Shown piece by piece: positions 44,441-53,278 of a stretch of 64,000 nucleotides of DNA; position 1 is the first letter of the stretch, and each line of letters opens with the position of its first letter. Source of the stretch: Clostridium sp. OF03-18AA (GTDB lineage: Bacteria; Bacillota; Clostridia; Lachnospirales; Lachnospiraceae); contig NZ_QUEP01000010.1 of assembly GCF_003478035.1 (NCBI RefSeq), forward strand, positions 334 to 64,333, given 5' to 3'. The notes beneath the pieces are model-generated. The model was not told the DNA's origin. It saw only the letters and a list, made by a program, of their open reading frames with translations, and did not search any database. Both the position numbers and the translations under genes were made by a program.

Positions 44441-47400
44441 TCAAAATCCATATCAAACATACTTATCTGTTCCATCTTGAAGTCCGATAATACCATCCTT
44501 TTGGGATCATCGCCTTTCACGTGGGTCACGTCAACTCTCTGCACTCCATTTCGGATGCTGGATTCGATGAGTTTCAGTACATAGATGTTGTCAAACCGAT
44601 TATAGATGGAATCGCCTCCGAGCCCAGAAAGGCAGATCAGCTGCGTATTCGTCTTTTTCGCCATCTCGATCAGCGGTTTCAGAAGATGTTCCGCGTTTGT
44701 CTGCGCAAACGGGTTGTCCATGATTAGGACCTTTCCTTCCTCGCCGGAATTAAAGACGTCGGTCTCATCCCGCCTCATATAGCTTAAGAGACAGGTCAGG
44801 ATCACAAATGCGGACAGGAAACCTTCGCCGCCGGAGTTTGCCGATACCTCGGACCAGGAGATCGCAACCTCCCGTTCCGCCTCGATTTTATACAACCGGA
44901 TCTTCACATTCTGGATTCCTACGATGTCATCATACAGCTTTTTCGTCGTGATCACCCGTCCCAGGAACTCCGTCAGATTTTCATTCTTCTCGATCGTCTC
45001 GATTCCCATTTTCACCACATGTTCAAAATAATCATGCAGCTTCAGGCGGAAATGCTCTTTTTCCGTCTCCCAGTCCGGTACCTGGATTCGCAGCATTTTG
45101 AGGCTTCTGCCGCGCACAGAGATCGTAGAATTTTTGTCAATCATGCCGATATTCGCATTGATCTGCTCAATGTATTCCAGGAACATCATTTCCAGATTTT
45201 TCTGCTCATCATCGATATGCGCAAGGTCGATCTTCAGTTTTTCCAGCTGATTTTCGTATGCCTGTCGGTTCAGCTCAAACTGACGGGACAGATTCTGCGG
45301 ACTGGCAGTCTGCGAGAGCAGGCTGTCAAACGTTTTCCTGAAATAATCATCCGCGTACTCTTTACCGGACGCAATCTCGCGGATCATTTCTGACATGCTG
45401 AGTCTGCATTGATCCAGAGCTTTGGAAATCTCCGCCATTTTTCTGCGAATCTCTTTCTGATACGTTTTAACAGCCTCGATCTCCGCATTTCGGATATCCG
45501 GAATCTGTGCCTGGATGGCAGTCAAGGCATCCTCTTGCCCCTCTTCTGTCTGCGTGAGCATTTTAGCTTCCGGAAGCATCTCATCCTCATATTCCGCTAC
45601 AACCGCAACCTGTGCAGACAGCTGGATATTTCTCTCCTGAAGACGCGACTGCTTCTGCAGCTCTGTCCTGAGATCATATTCTTGTAAATTCCAGCGTTCT
45701 TCAAAGTTTATGTCTGTAATCGTCTTTCGATCGACCGGCTGATCAAATCCCGTTTCCTTTTTCAGGTTTTTCATATTGGTCTCGATCTGATGTTTCAAAA
45801 CACCCAGTTGTTCTCCCAGACTGACATTCTTTTCAACTGCCTGATTCAGCTCTTTTTCTGTCTGCTTTTTCTGACATTTCCAGCTGTCATACTGTTCTTC
45901 CGGGCAGATCAGTTCCCGGTACTCCTCCTCCGGAATCCGGCTGTCCTCATTTTTCTTTTGAATATCTTTCTTTTTCCCCTGGATTCTTCCGATCCAGTCA
46001 TTCTGCGCTTTTCGAAGTTCATCGACACTATCCGATATTTCTTTCGTCAGTGCATAATATCTCGCTTCCAGTTCTGCCGGATCCGCAGATTCCTGACCGG
46101 TACGTTCATGATTTCCGGCTGTTTCAGCAAAAGTTTCAAATTTTTCTTTTTGTTTCTGCACACGGTCGATCTGCTCCGAAATTTCCTTCACCAGCGCCCG
46201 GAGTCCAATCTCCTGTTCCTGAAGCTCTATCATTCTGATCTTAAGAGCACTTTCTTTCGCCGTCAATTCTGTATTTTCCTTGTTCAGGCGTTCCAGACTC
46301 GTCCGCTCTGTCTCGTACTGCTCATATTTTTTGCAGAGAATATCAAACTGGTGCTTCTCCCTGTTCAGCTTATCGATCTGCCGTTTCACCGTCTCCGCAA
46401 GCTTTTTCGTCTCTTCTTTTTCTTCATCCAGTCTGCCCTGCTCCCGCCGGATCTCCTGGAGACGTTCTTTCACTGATTCACTCTCTTTTTTCTGATCCGT
46501 AATCTCTTTTTCTGTCTGCTGATACAAAGTGGTACTAAACGTCTGACTTTCAATTTTACTCCTGTAGTTTCGGTAAGTTTCCAGGTCCGATTCCTTGTCC
46601 CCGATTGACTTTTTCAGACTTTCAATCTTCCTCCTGATCGTGTCCAGAATCTTTTCCAGCTCCTCCCGATCAAGAAGATGTGTATTGAACATGACATAAA
46701 AATGCACATTTCCATAGACTGCAAATCTCGCATCCACAGATTGCCGCTCCTGTTCCAGTTCGTCTTTTATGATGATCGGGATCGGAAAGCTCGTATACAG
46801 TTCCTCCTCATTCTTTCTGAACCGTTCAAAATCCGCCCGCTCCATCACAACAGAATACGGAATAAACGGATTTTTCTTTACAAGCTCCGCATTCTCTGCC
46901 GCCGTCCGTCCGTTTTTCGTGAGCCATTCCATTCCGTATACCGGGTCGATTCCGTTCTGTTCCAGGTAGGTCCTGATATTTTCCGGAAGCTCTGTCGTTT
47001 TTCCTTCCTTCAGCTGCCGGAGCTGTTTCTCCTGAGCGGCTTTTTTCTGGATCAGACTGTCTCTTTCCATGTCCAGCTCTTTCATCTTTCCGTCCAGCTG
47101 ATCCAGAATCAGATTTTTCTGATCCATATGGGCTTCATCCATGCCGACATACTTCATGATTCTCAGGCGTTCATTCTTCTGTTTCTCCAGATCCAGAAGT
47201 TTCTTAGAAAGACTGTCCAGCTGATGTGCGAGATCGTTGGCTTTTAAATTTCCATCCACTATTTCCCGGGAAAGTCTTTTTTGTGTCTGTTCCTGCTCGA
47301 GAAGTTTTCCGGCATATTTTGCCGATTCATTTTTCTTTTCCTGAAGCCCTGCTTCCATTTCTTTCCGAAAAATCTCCAGTGCACCATCCACATAAAGACC

Positions 47401-48909
47401 TACGATATTTCGTCTCAGATCTGCACTGAATTCTCTGTTAAAGGTGTCTTCCACCTCATCAAAGCTTTTCACTCTTGAAGTCAATGCACCGATATCTACG
47501 CCTAATTTTCGGATCTTCTGCTCATTTTCACCGAATTCCTTCTCTACTTCCTTTTTCGTATTTTCAGTCTCGACACGATTTTCTTCTTCCCGCTTCTTCT
47601 GTTTCTCCAGCTTCTCTGCCTTCCCGGAATACAGCGCATACAGCTGACTTCCGATCTTTCCGATCTCATCCTTTGATTCTTCCGTCTTCTGTAAAAGCAC
47701 CTGCAGCTTTGCATCTACCTCGGCCTTCTGACGTTCAAAATCCTTTAATTCCTGATAGAGCTTATGAAGATCATACCGGTCGATCTCCCGTGTCAACTGA
47801 TTTTTCCGATAGGTCAGCTCTGTGATCGCCGTCTCCTGCTGTGTTCTCTTCGCAAGGAGTGCTGTCTTCCGGTCCTCATCAATGTAAATTCCATATGAGA
47901 GCTTCTCATAAACGATCCGTCTCTGTTCCCTTTTGATCTGGTCTATTTTCTCCTGTCCGGCAGCAATTTCCGTCTCCAGCCGCTTCAATTCTCTCTGCAG
48001 CGCCTTCACATAAAGGATCATCTCTGTTCTGAGAGCCGCTGCATCATGATCTTTCTGAACATAATCATCGATCTGGACTTTCAATGGCTTCGTGTCCTCA
48101 AAATACTGTTCAATGATCCCTTTCCGCTGAATTTTCGACTGATTACTCTTGTATTGTTCAATAAACTGGAACGCAAGTTTCCGGAACTCATCCGTCTTAT
48201 TCTTTTCCTGGTTTAATTTATCTTCAATAGGGCGAAGGAACCAGTTTTCCACCAGATTCTTCTCATCTTTGGCATTCTGGAAAAGCTCTGAAAGTCCCGA
48301 CTCCTTCTGGTTGACCTTTCGGATGATGCTCTCCCATTCTTTATTGTTGACCTGATACTCGCGAAGTTTATTAAAATACTGGCCTCTTCCATAGGAGCTG
48401 GTCATGTCATACAGCCGAAAGTTTCTCGACTCACTTTTACTGATCTCCTCCAACAGGTTTTTGCATTCAGAAAATCCCCTCAGGATCTTTTTGCTACCTT
48501 CCTGTCTGATGACCGGAAGATTCTCAATATCATAGCTGCAGGCTTTTGAATAATTGCCGGTAAAAGTGTACATTTCCAGCTCTTCCGCGTCATTGTCTTC
48601 CCGCTGGCTTTTCCTGACCATCATACCTGCCAGGAAACGATCGGCTTTATTATCCAGGATCCATTCTGTCATGATAAATGTCGGCCGGTTCGTCGTAAAA
48701 TAGCTCTTAAACGGCCGGTCTCCGAAATCACGATATGAGCGGTTGACAAAAAGGCTCACAATCATCTGTACCAGCACGCTTTTTCCGCCGCCGTTTCTCA
48801 GGGAGATGAGTGTGTTCTGACCATTGAAGTCAAACATCTCGTCATCAATTTTGATGGTGTTATTGTTATAGTTCAGGTTTAAAATACGGATCCTCGCTAT
48901 CTTACTCAT
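44434..48909 (-). CDS. jetC: Wadjet defence SMC-like ATPase JetC
   Basis: 1491 residues. The MukB-like motor of a Wadjet anti-plasmid system extrudes DNA loops until the complex stalls on a small circle. Walker A is RNGGGKSV (K43). Long coiled coils with a mid-length hinge region (about 560-760) follow. The ABC signature NSGGEGFLSAF is near residue 1358 and Walker B VLIMDNPFAQ near 1395, with Asn where many ABC ATPases have Glu. The last residues read MEQISMFDMDFEG, resembling a clamp-binding motif. The start at 48909 is set by GGGGG; it overlaps jetB by 8 bases. Confidence 0.92.
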   Translation of the reverse strand: MSKIARIRILNLNYNNNTIKIDDEMFDFNGQNTLISLRNGGGKSVLVQMIVSLFVNRSYRDFGDRPFKSYFTTNRPTFIMTEWILDNKADRFLAGMMVRKSQREDNDAEELEMYTFTGNYSKACSYDIENLPVIRQEGSKKILRGFSECKNLLEEISKSESRNFRLYDMTSSYGRGQYFNKLREYQVNNKEWESIIRKVNQKESGLSELFQNAKDEKNLVENWFLRPIEDKLNQEKNKTDEFRKLAFQFIEQYKSNQSKIQRKGIIEQYFEDTKPLKVQIDDYVQKDHDAAALRTEMILYVKALQRELKRLETEIAAGQEKIDQIKREQRRIVYEKLSYGIYIDEDRKTALLAKRTQQETAITELTYRKNQLTREIDRYDLHKLYQELKDFERQKAEVDAKLQVLLQKTEESKDEIGKIGSQLYALYSGKAEKLEKQKKREEENRVETENTKKEVEKEFGENEQKIRKLGVDIGALTSRVKSFDEVEDTFNREFSADLRRNIVGLYVDGALEIFRKEMEAGLQEKKNESAKYAGKLLEQEQTQKRLSREIVDGNLKANDLAHQLDSLSKKLLDLEKQKNERLRIMKYVGMDEAHMDQKNLILDQLDGKMKELDMERDSLIQKKAAQEKQLRQLKEGKTTELPENIRTYLEQNGIDPVYGMEWLTKNGRTAAENAELVKKNPFIPYSVVMERADFERFRKNEEELYTSFPIPIIIKDELEQERQSVDARFAVYGNVHFYVMFNTHLLDREELEKILDTIRRKIESLKKSIGDKESDLETYRNYRSKIESQTFSTTLYQQTEKEITDQKKESESVKERLQEIRREQGRLDEEKEETKKLAETVKRQIDKLNREKHQFDILCKKYEQYETERTSLERLNKENTELTAKESALKIRMIELQEQEIGLRALVKEISEQIDRVQKQKEKFETFAETAGNHERTGQESADPAELEARYYALTKEISDSVDELRKAQNDWIGRIQGKKKDIQKKNEDSRIPEEEYRELICPEEQYDSWKCQKKQTEKELNQAVEKNVSLGEQLGVLKHQIETNMKNLKKETGFDQPVDRKTITDINFEERWNLQEYDLRTELQKQSRLQERNIQLSAQVAVVAEYEDEMLPEAKMLTQTEEGQEDALTAIQAQIPDIRNAEIEAVKTYQKEIRRKMAEISKALDQCRLSMSEMIREIASGKEYADDYFRKTFDSLLSQTASPQNLSRQFELNRQAYENQLEKLKIDLAHIDDEQKNLEMMFLEYIEQINANIGMIDKNSTISVRGRSLKMLRIQVPDWETEKEHFRLKLHDYFEHVVKMGIETIEKNENLTEFLGRVITTKKLYDDIVGIQNVKIRLYKIEAEREVAISWSEVSANSGGEGFLSAFVILTCLLSYMRRDETDVFNSGEEGKVLIMDNPFAQTNAEHLLKPLIEMAKKTNTQLICLSGLGGDSIYNRFDNIYVLKLIESSIRNGVQRVDVTHVKGDDPKRMVLSDFKMEQISMFDMDFEG

Positions 48910-49648
48910 ATGTTTCCCCCAATGCCTCCATGATCCTTGCATAGTTTTCTTTATTCAGGATCTTATACTCCATCACATTGTCCAGCTTTGCCGTCGTCTT
49001 GATCATCTCATCTTCCCGGACGAAAACGATCAACCCTTGCCGATCGAGAAACTCACAGATAATGCTCACATAGCCTTCCTTTGTATACTTTGACCGGCTT
49101 CCCGTTTCCGCGCTTTTTAAGGACTCATAGGCCTCGCTCATACTCTTGTAATCCAGGACATTTTCATACATTTCTGTGTAAAGATTTGTTCCATCCTGTT
49201 CCCGCTCCTGTTCAAGCGCAAGTCCTGCTTTCAGACGCTCTGATACGAGATTCTGCAGCTCCCCGAGTTTTAAAAATTCCCTGGATTTACTGGTACTTCC
49301 CTGTCCGTCATAAAATTCCACCAACAGCGTCAGGATTACGAACTGTGCCAGATAATAATCCCGGTCTGTAGCATTCGGTTTACATAATTCTTTTTTCAGG
49401 TCTGCCTTCGTAAAACCGAGGTATTTATTGTCGATATCCGGCATCAGATAGATCGTCGTCCCGTACCGCTCGATTCTGCAGTCTGCAATTTCCGCCTGAT
49501 TTTTCACGAGATTCATGATCTCTTCATGTTCCACATACGCGCGATACAGATCATTGACTTCCGCATCCAGGTCACTCAGTGCCCCGTGGCACAAAAGATA
49601 ATAAAATATTTTCTGGCTGTATGTGATCATCTCTGCTTCGTATGCCAT
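48902..49648 (-). CDS. jetB: Wadjet defence protein JetB (MukE-like)
   Basis: 248 residues, mostly helical, with winged-helix-like ends. In Wadjet complexes JetB is the MukE-type partner that joins the kleisin JetA. I recall the clostridial family as DUF6063. Conserved-looking stretches are YSQKIFYYLLCHG and YVSIICEFLDRQGLI. It starts 3 bases after jetA, with GAGGAG inside the jetA end, and overlaps jetC at its 3' end. Assignment rests on position and length as much as on sequence. Confidence 0.83.
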   Translation of the reverse strand: MAYEAEMITYSQKIFYYLLCHGALSDLDAEVNDLYRAYVEHEEIMNLVKNQAEIADCRIERYGTTIYLMPDIDNKYLGFTKADLKKELCKPNATDRDYYLAQFVILTLLVEFYDGQGSTSKSREFLKLGELQNLVSERLKAGLALEQEREQDGTNLYTEMYENVLDYKSMSEAYESLKSAETGSRSKYTKEGYVSIICEFLDRQGLIVFVREDEMIKTTAKLDNVMEYKILNKENYARIMEALGETYE

Positions 49649-49651
49649 CTT

Positions 49652-51262
49652 CTATCTCTCCTCATACCGGAATCCCACGTTGGAACATCTGAAATTTCTT
49701 CTGTTTCCGTTTTCATCCATTACATTCTTAAAGTACACATGCGCACTGTCTTCCATCGGGAAAATAAACATCTTTCCGATTTTCCGGAATTCCCGGTCTT
49801 CCATCAGACCAAGTAACATCTCATTCAGTACAAACCCATCTGACGCATCCATGAGATAATCCGATTGTTCATTTTGAAGTGCTCCGATATCGATTGTGCC
49901 CGCTGTCAGGAATTCGATGATCACCTCGCGAAAAATCTCTGCAGTCGGAAGAAGCTGTGTCCGTTCTTCTTCTGTACACACCGTATTTAAGATTTCCAGC
50001 GTCATTTCTTTATATTTGAGAAGCTGTTCCAGGATTCCCTTCACACAGCCCTCATATTTTTTCATCCGTTCTTTCCTGCGCTCTTCTTTCTCCCGGTTGT
50101 ACTCCTCTTCATCAAAATCCAGCTCCACGGTCTCGTCTTCCACATCCGCTTTTTTTAACTTTTTCTGATATTCCAGCATTTTCTCCGGATTAAAGATCTT
50201 CCCCACCCGTCCGGTAAATAACGGACTAAAAATTTTATCAACATTTTTCAGGAGCGAGACATCTTTTAATACCTTATCATACACATCGCTCCGGAACGGA
50301 AACCGCTGGACCAGTGTCATGTTCGAGTAATTTTCCAGCTCTTCATCATATAATTTCTTCAGATCAAAATGCTGACCGAGGATTCTCTGGTGTTCATCCA
50401 GAGTCTGCGTCAGATATCTTCCGATCACACGAAGATTGTTCAGGTTGCCCTTTTCTTTTTCCGTGAATGTTTCCGCATTCATCTGTTTTTCTTCAAATTC
50501 TTCAATTTTCTCGTCGATAAACTGCCTGTGAAGATTGAATTTTTCTCTTGTCTCGACTACAGTGTTGATGTTGTCCTCCACCAGCTGCCCATATTCTTCT
50601 ACTGAATAAGCCAACGCATTTCTCCGGACCGACAGGATTGCCTCCTCGATCTTCTGGCTCTGTTTTCTAAACTGACTGAAGATATTTTTGATATCTTCCA
50701 CAGCCCTGTTATAATCTGCCTTTTCCAGATGCAGCTTAAAGAGCATTTCATGGACCGAAAGTTTCAGATTATTTTCCATTTCCATCGTGGAGAGCATCAT
50801 ATTGTAACCCTCGTCCGTCAGGTAATAGGATGTTCTTCTGACGCCACTCTCCAGATACACGACCTTGTTGTCGATATAACGGATGTTGATTTCCTTATAT
50901 GTCCGTTTTTCATAGTCAAAAGCCTTAAAATACATGGAAGAACCGCTGTTTCCAAGGATATCCTCCACCATAAACCTCGCAAAGTCCCGACTCTGCTCAA
51001 AGCTCAGCTTTTTCGCATGGTACTCGTAACTGATGTCCTCCACGAACGCCGCAATATCGTCCATCGTGCAGTTTTCTTCCCGCAAAGAATACTCCATGAT
51101 AAAAAGCAGCAGTGTAAACAACATATTCATCTGCTCATCCCGCGTCTCTATGCCGTAATCCTTCCACTGCTGCTTTCCAAAGCTGTTGTTGCAGAGCAAC
51201 GCATACCTCCCGACGAATTTCATTCGCTGCTCAAAATTCTTTAAAAAATCTTTCTCGATCAT
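49652..51262 (-). CDS. jetA: Wadjet defence protein JetA (kleisin-like)
   Basis: 536 residues, the MukF-type kleisin that bridges the JetC heads. It has an N-terminal winged-helix part (about 1-150), a long helical and coiled middle (180-420) with a charged DEEEYNREKEERRKERM stretch, and a C-terminal domain. I recall the family as DUF5716, now named for JetA in clostridia. It lies 59 bases after jetD. The ribosome binding site (GGTGA) is weak. Confidence 0.86.
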   Translation of the reverse strand: MIEKDFLKNFEQRMKFVGRYALLCNNSFGKQQWKDYGIETRDEQMNMLFTLLLFIMEYSLREENCTMDDIAAFVEDISYEYHAKKLSFEQSRDFARFMVEDILGNSGSSMYFKAFDYEKRTYKEINIRYIDNKVVYLESGVRRTSYYLTDEGYNMMLSTMEMENNLKLSVHEMLFKLHLEKADYNRAVEDIKNIFSQFRKQSQKIEEAILSVRRNALAYSVEEYGQLVEDNINTVVETREKFNLHRQFIDEKIEEFEEKQMNAETFTEKEKGNLNNLRVIGRYLTQTLDEHQRILGQHFDLKKLYDEELENYSNMTLVQRFPFRSDVYDKVLKDVSLLKNVDKIFSPLFTGRVGKIFNPEKMLEYQKKLKKADVEDETVELDFDEEEYNREKEERRKERMKKYEGCVKGILEQLLKYKEMTLEILNTVCTEEERTQLLPTAEIFREVIIEFLTAGTIDIGALQNEQSDYLMDASDGFVLNEMLLGLMEDREFRKIGKMFIFPMEDSAHVYFKNVMDENGNRRNFRCSNVGFRYEER

Positions 51263-51321
51263 CTTTTATCACCAGTTTTGTTCATTTATCATAACCTTTC
51301 CGTATCTCTTCTGTCGGTTGG

Positions 51322-52341
51322 CTACCAGTCATGCTCATTTAGAATTTCCTGTGGAATATATTTTCCTGCTGACAGGATTTCATGGATCTGTCTCCTTCTC
51401 TCCTCATCAAACACATCCAGAAATACCGTTCCAATATTCGAATTCTGCTTTTCCTTCATGTCAGGAAGAGCTGAAAAACCGATCTGAAGCGCCTTATCCA
51501 GCATCGCCTCGTATGCTTTCCGGAAAAGTTGGATCATTCCGGCACTGCCATTTCCCTGCCTGTCCCATTGGTACTCTTTCTGCTCCAGAAGATGTTCATA
51601 GATCAGAATCCCCTCATAATCAAGATCTCCGAAATAGAACAATTCATTATCCCCAAGGAAATAGGATTCTGCCCCATTCACATAATCCGCAAACGTCTTC
51701 CAGATTCCTTTTCCTGCCCCGTAGATCACAGTACCAAACTGTTTTCCAAGGATCCGGTCATGCCCCGCATTCATACAGCGCCGGATATCAAAAAATGTGT
51801 CTTTATTCTCCACGATCAGAATGTTCTGAGGGGTCTGTTTGGACCGGGAATAATAAGAGAGCGGCTCAGAAGTCTCATAAAATGCCAGTTGTTCCCGACT
51901 GATCCCAATTTTCCTGCAAAATTCGAGACCGCCCTCTCTCTGGAAAAACTTTTCCCGACGGAAGATCTCGAAGCTCCGCTCATTCATCGTCTCCTCGGTA
52001 TCAAGCAGTTTGGAATGATCTTTCAGATAATCACTCAGAATCTGAAGTTTCTCCTTGTCCGTCTCATAGCATTCCGGATGGTTTCTGTAATAGGAAGTAT
52101 TGATCAGAGGATGATACTTATACTTCAGTTCCTCATAGATATCCGTATAATCCGGTTTGTCTTCATATTTCCAGAAGCTGAGCGGAAGCGCCGGTCTCCG
52201 GCCGTTGCTCTTCGCATTTTTCATCGGAACAAGCTCGTCTCTCCTGATCAGCTCCATCACATATGTATAGAATTTCTGATAGTCTTCCGACTCCGGATAC
52301 TCATTGAGCAGATCCTGCAGGTATACTTTGTGTTTCTTCAT
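51322..52341 (-). CDS. jetD: Wadjet defence nuclease JetD (Toprim/DUF2220)
   Basis: 339 residues, the subunit that cleaves circular DNA once the SMC complex has looped it. The Toprim-type metal residues are visible: E178 in LIVENKD and D239, D241 and E243 in FGDLDYEG. The N-terminal 170 residues are helical and DNA-binding-like. The ATG directly follows the stop of a 48-residue frame (TGAATG), which suggests coupling. Here jetD is the first jet gene, whereas in type I systems it is last. I therefore assign a non-type-I (probably type II) Wadjet system, with the subtype unverified. Confidence 0.9.
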   Translation of the reverse strand: MKKHKVYLQDLLNEYPESEDYQKFYTYVMELIRRDELVPMKNAKSNGRRPALPLSFWKYEDKPDYTDIYEELKYKYHPLINTSYYRNHPECYETDKEKLQILSDYLKDHSKLLDTEETMNERSFEIFRREKFFQREGGLEFCRKIGISREQLAFYETSEPLSYYSRSKQTPQNILIVENKDTFFDIRRCMNAGHDRILGKQFGTVIYGAGKGIWKTFADYVNGAESYFLGDNELFYFGDLDYEGILIYEHLLEQKEYQWDRQGNGSAGMIQLFRKAYEAMLDKALQIGFSALPDMKEKQNSNIGTVFLDVFDEERRRQIHEILSAGKYIPQEILNEHDW

Positions 52342-52488
52342 TCAGAGATTCCTTTGCATTTTTCTTTCCATATTTTCTGAATCCATCACCATCTGCCCGA
52401 TCGGGTTATCCGCAGATTCGCAGGATCCTATGGATATTTTTCCATTGGCACTCAGTCGTCTGCTTCGCCATTCCTCTTTTTTATACAA
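52342..52488 (-). CDS. Possible 48-residue protein upstream of jetD
   Basis: Not recognised. A frame beginning with TTG at 52488, 10 bases after a perfect AGGAGG, runs through the otherwise empty gap and stops with TGA immediately before the jetD ATG. It contains SANGKISIGSCESADNPIGQ and a Met-rich charged end. It overlaps the 3' end of the 82-residue gene in another frame. The AGGAGG also encodes Gln-Glu-Ala of that gene, so it could be coincidental. It is either a small protein or a translational leader for jetD. Confidence 0.4.
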   Translation of the reverse strand: MYKKEEWRSRRLSANGKISIGSCESADNPIGQMVMDSENMERKMQRNL

Positions 52489-52700
52489 TCCGTTACTGCC
52501 TCCTGAAACAGCAGCACTTCCACAACGCCGACAAGAATCGCAGCCGCCTTTAAAAGACGTTTTCCGTTTTTGTCATATTCCAGGCCCTCCGACAACTTTA
52601 AGAGCAACGCCAGCATCCCAATATTTCCCACTCTCTGCAGATGCCGGTTCATGGATCGCATTTCAAAATAAATATCCCTGCATGTTTTGTCTTTTTCCAT
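52452..52700 (-). CDS. Small protein heading the Wadjet operon, unknown
   Basis: 82 residues, not recognised. It has an amphipathic N-terminal half (RDIYFEMRSMNRHLQRVG) and two hydrophobic helices at about 27-37 and 51-66 (LLKAAAILVGVVEVLLF), ending in a charged tail. AGGAGG is 8 bases upstream. It follows a promoter-like site directly, no terminator separates it from jetD, and it points the same way, so it is probably the first gene of the defence operon. Confidence 0.65.
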   Translation of the reverse strand: MEKDKTCRDIYFEMRSMNRHLQRVGNIGMLALLLKLSEGLEYDKNGKRLLKAAAILVGVVEVLLFQEAVTDCIKKRNGEADD

Positions 52701-52754
52701 TTCATAGTCCTCCTATTTTCCATATGTTTGACTTTCTGTACCTCTTTGAGACAC

Positions 52755-52762
52755 AGTATATC
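52755..52762 (-). promoter_or_regulatory. Likely promoter of the Wadjet operon
   Basis: Minus strand extended -10, TG-A-TATACT (52755-52762). No good -35 is visible. It is about 50 bases before the 82-residue gene. Confidence 0.45.
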
Positions 52763-52813
52763 ACATTAGGTGTCCTATAATTTGGTCTTGCATATCGAAA
52801 GCAAAAAAATTTA

Positions 52814-52918
52814 TCAGATTTCTTTCTCCATCCACTTCTCAATCTTCCCCACAACTCCAAGATCCGCCGGCAGCCAATCCACGCTGTATGGCTGCCCTGC
52901 AGCATTCTTCTCTAGTCC
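52814..52918 (-). pseudogene. In-frame 34-codon extension after the MazG-like gene stop
   Basis: After the TAG stop at 52919-52921 the same frame stays open for 34 codons to TGA at 52814. It encodes a protein-like sequence including PYSVDWLPADLGVVGKIEKW. It could be a lost C-terminus (premature TAG), a read-through product or a remnant of another gene. Confidence 0.35.
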
Positions 52919-53239
52919 CTACAACTGATCATACTTCGCAGACTTCCCCCGCGCCTTTTCCACCGGATACTTTTTCTCATTCATCCCCATTTTCATATTC
53001 ACGATCTCATCTGCATCCAGCCCCAGCTTGTCTAAAAGGTTCTGTGAGTAGACGATCACATCTGCCAGCTCTTCTTTCACATGCTGAAGATCATACTCCT
53101 CATCACTCCACTGAAAGCATTCCAGAAGTTCTGCTGCCTCAATGACAATGGATTTTGCCAGATTGGCGGCAGAATGGAACTGGTCCCAGTCGCGGTCGTC
53201 GGTGAATTTTCGGATCCTGTCTATGGTTTCCTGTCTCAT
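52919..53239 (-). CDS. MazG-like nucleotide pyrophosphohydrolase
   Basis: 106-residue all-helical dimeric house-cleaning enzyme that hydrolyses (d)NTPs to the monophosphate and pyrophosphate. Magnesium-binding acidic residues sit in EAAELLECFQW and KEELADVIVYSQNL. Closest in pattern to the RS21-C6/MazG-like short group. A further 34 codons in frame follow its TAG stop (listed separately). Confidence 0.9.
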   Translation of the reverse strand: MRQETIDRIRKFTDDRDWDQFHSAANLAKSIVIEAAELLECFQWSDEEYDLQHVKEELADVIVYSQNLLDKLGLDADEIVNMKMGMNEKKYPVEKARGKSAKYDQL

Positions 53240-53278
53240 TGTATTGCTCCTCTATTTTCGATTGTGCACGCAGCTCCC

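Noticed and set aside
44434..51262. Reading the SMC cluster as housekeeping MukBEF/MksBEF or SbcCD
   Set aside because: A Toprim-type JetD nuclease is encoded in the same operon, and the JetA and JetB partners are not Mks/Smc-Scp types.
41362..53278. A mobile element with attachment sites around the accessory region
   Set aside because: I found no integrase, transposase or tRNA, and no matching direct repeats at the edges. Transfer is suggested only by gene content and composition.
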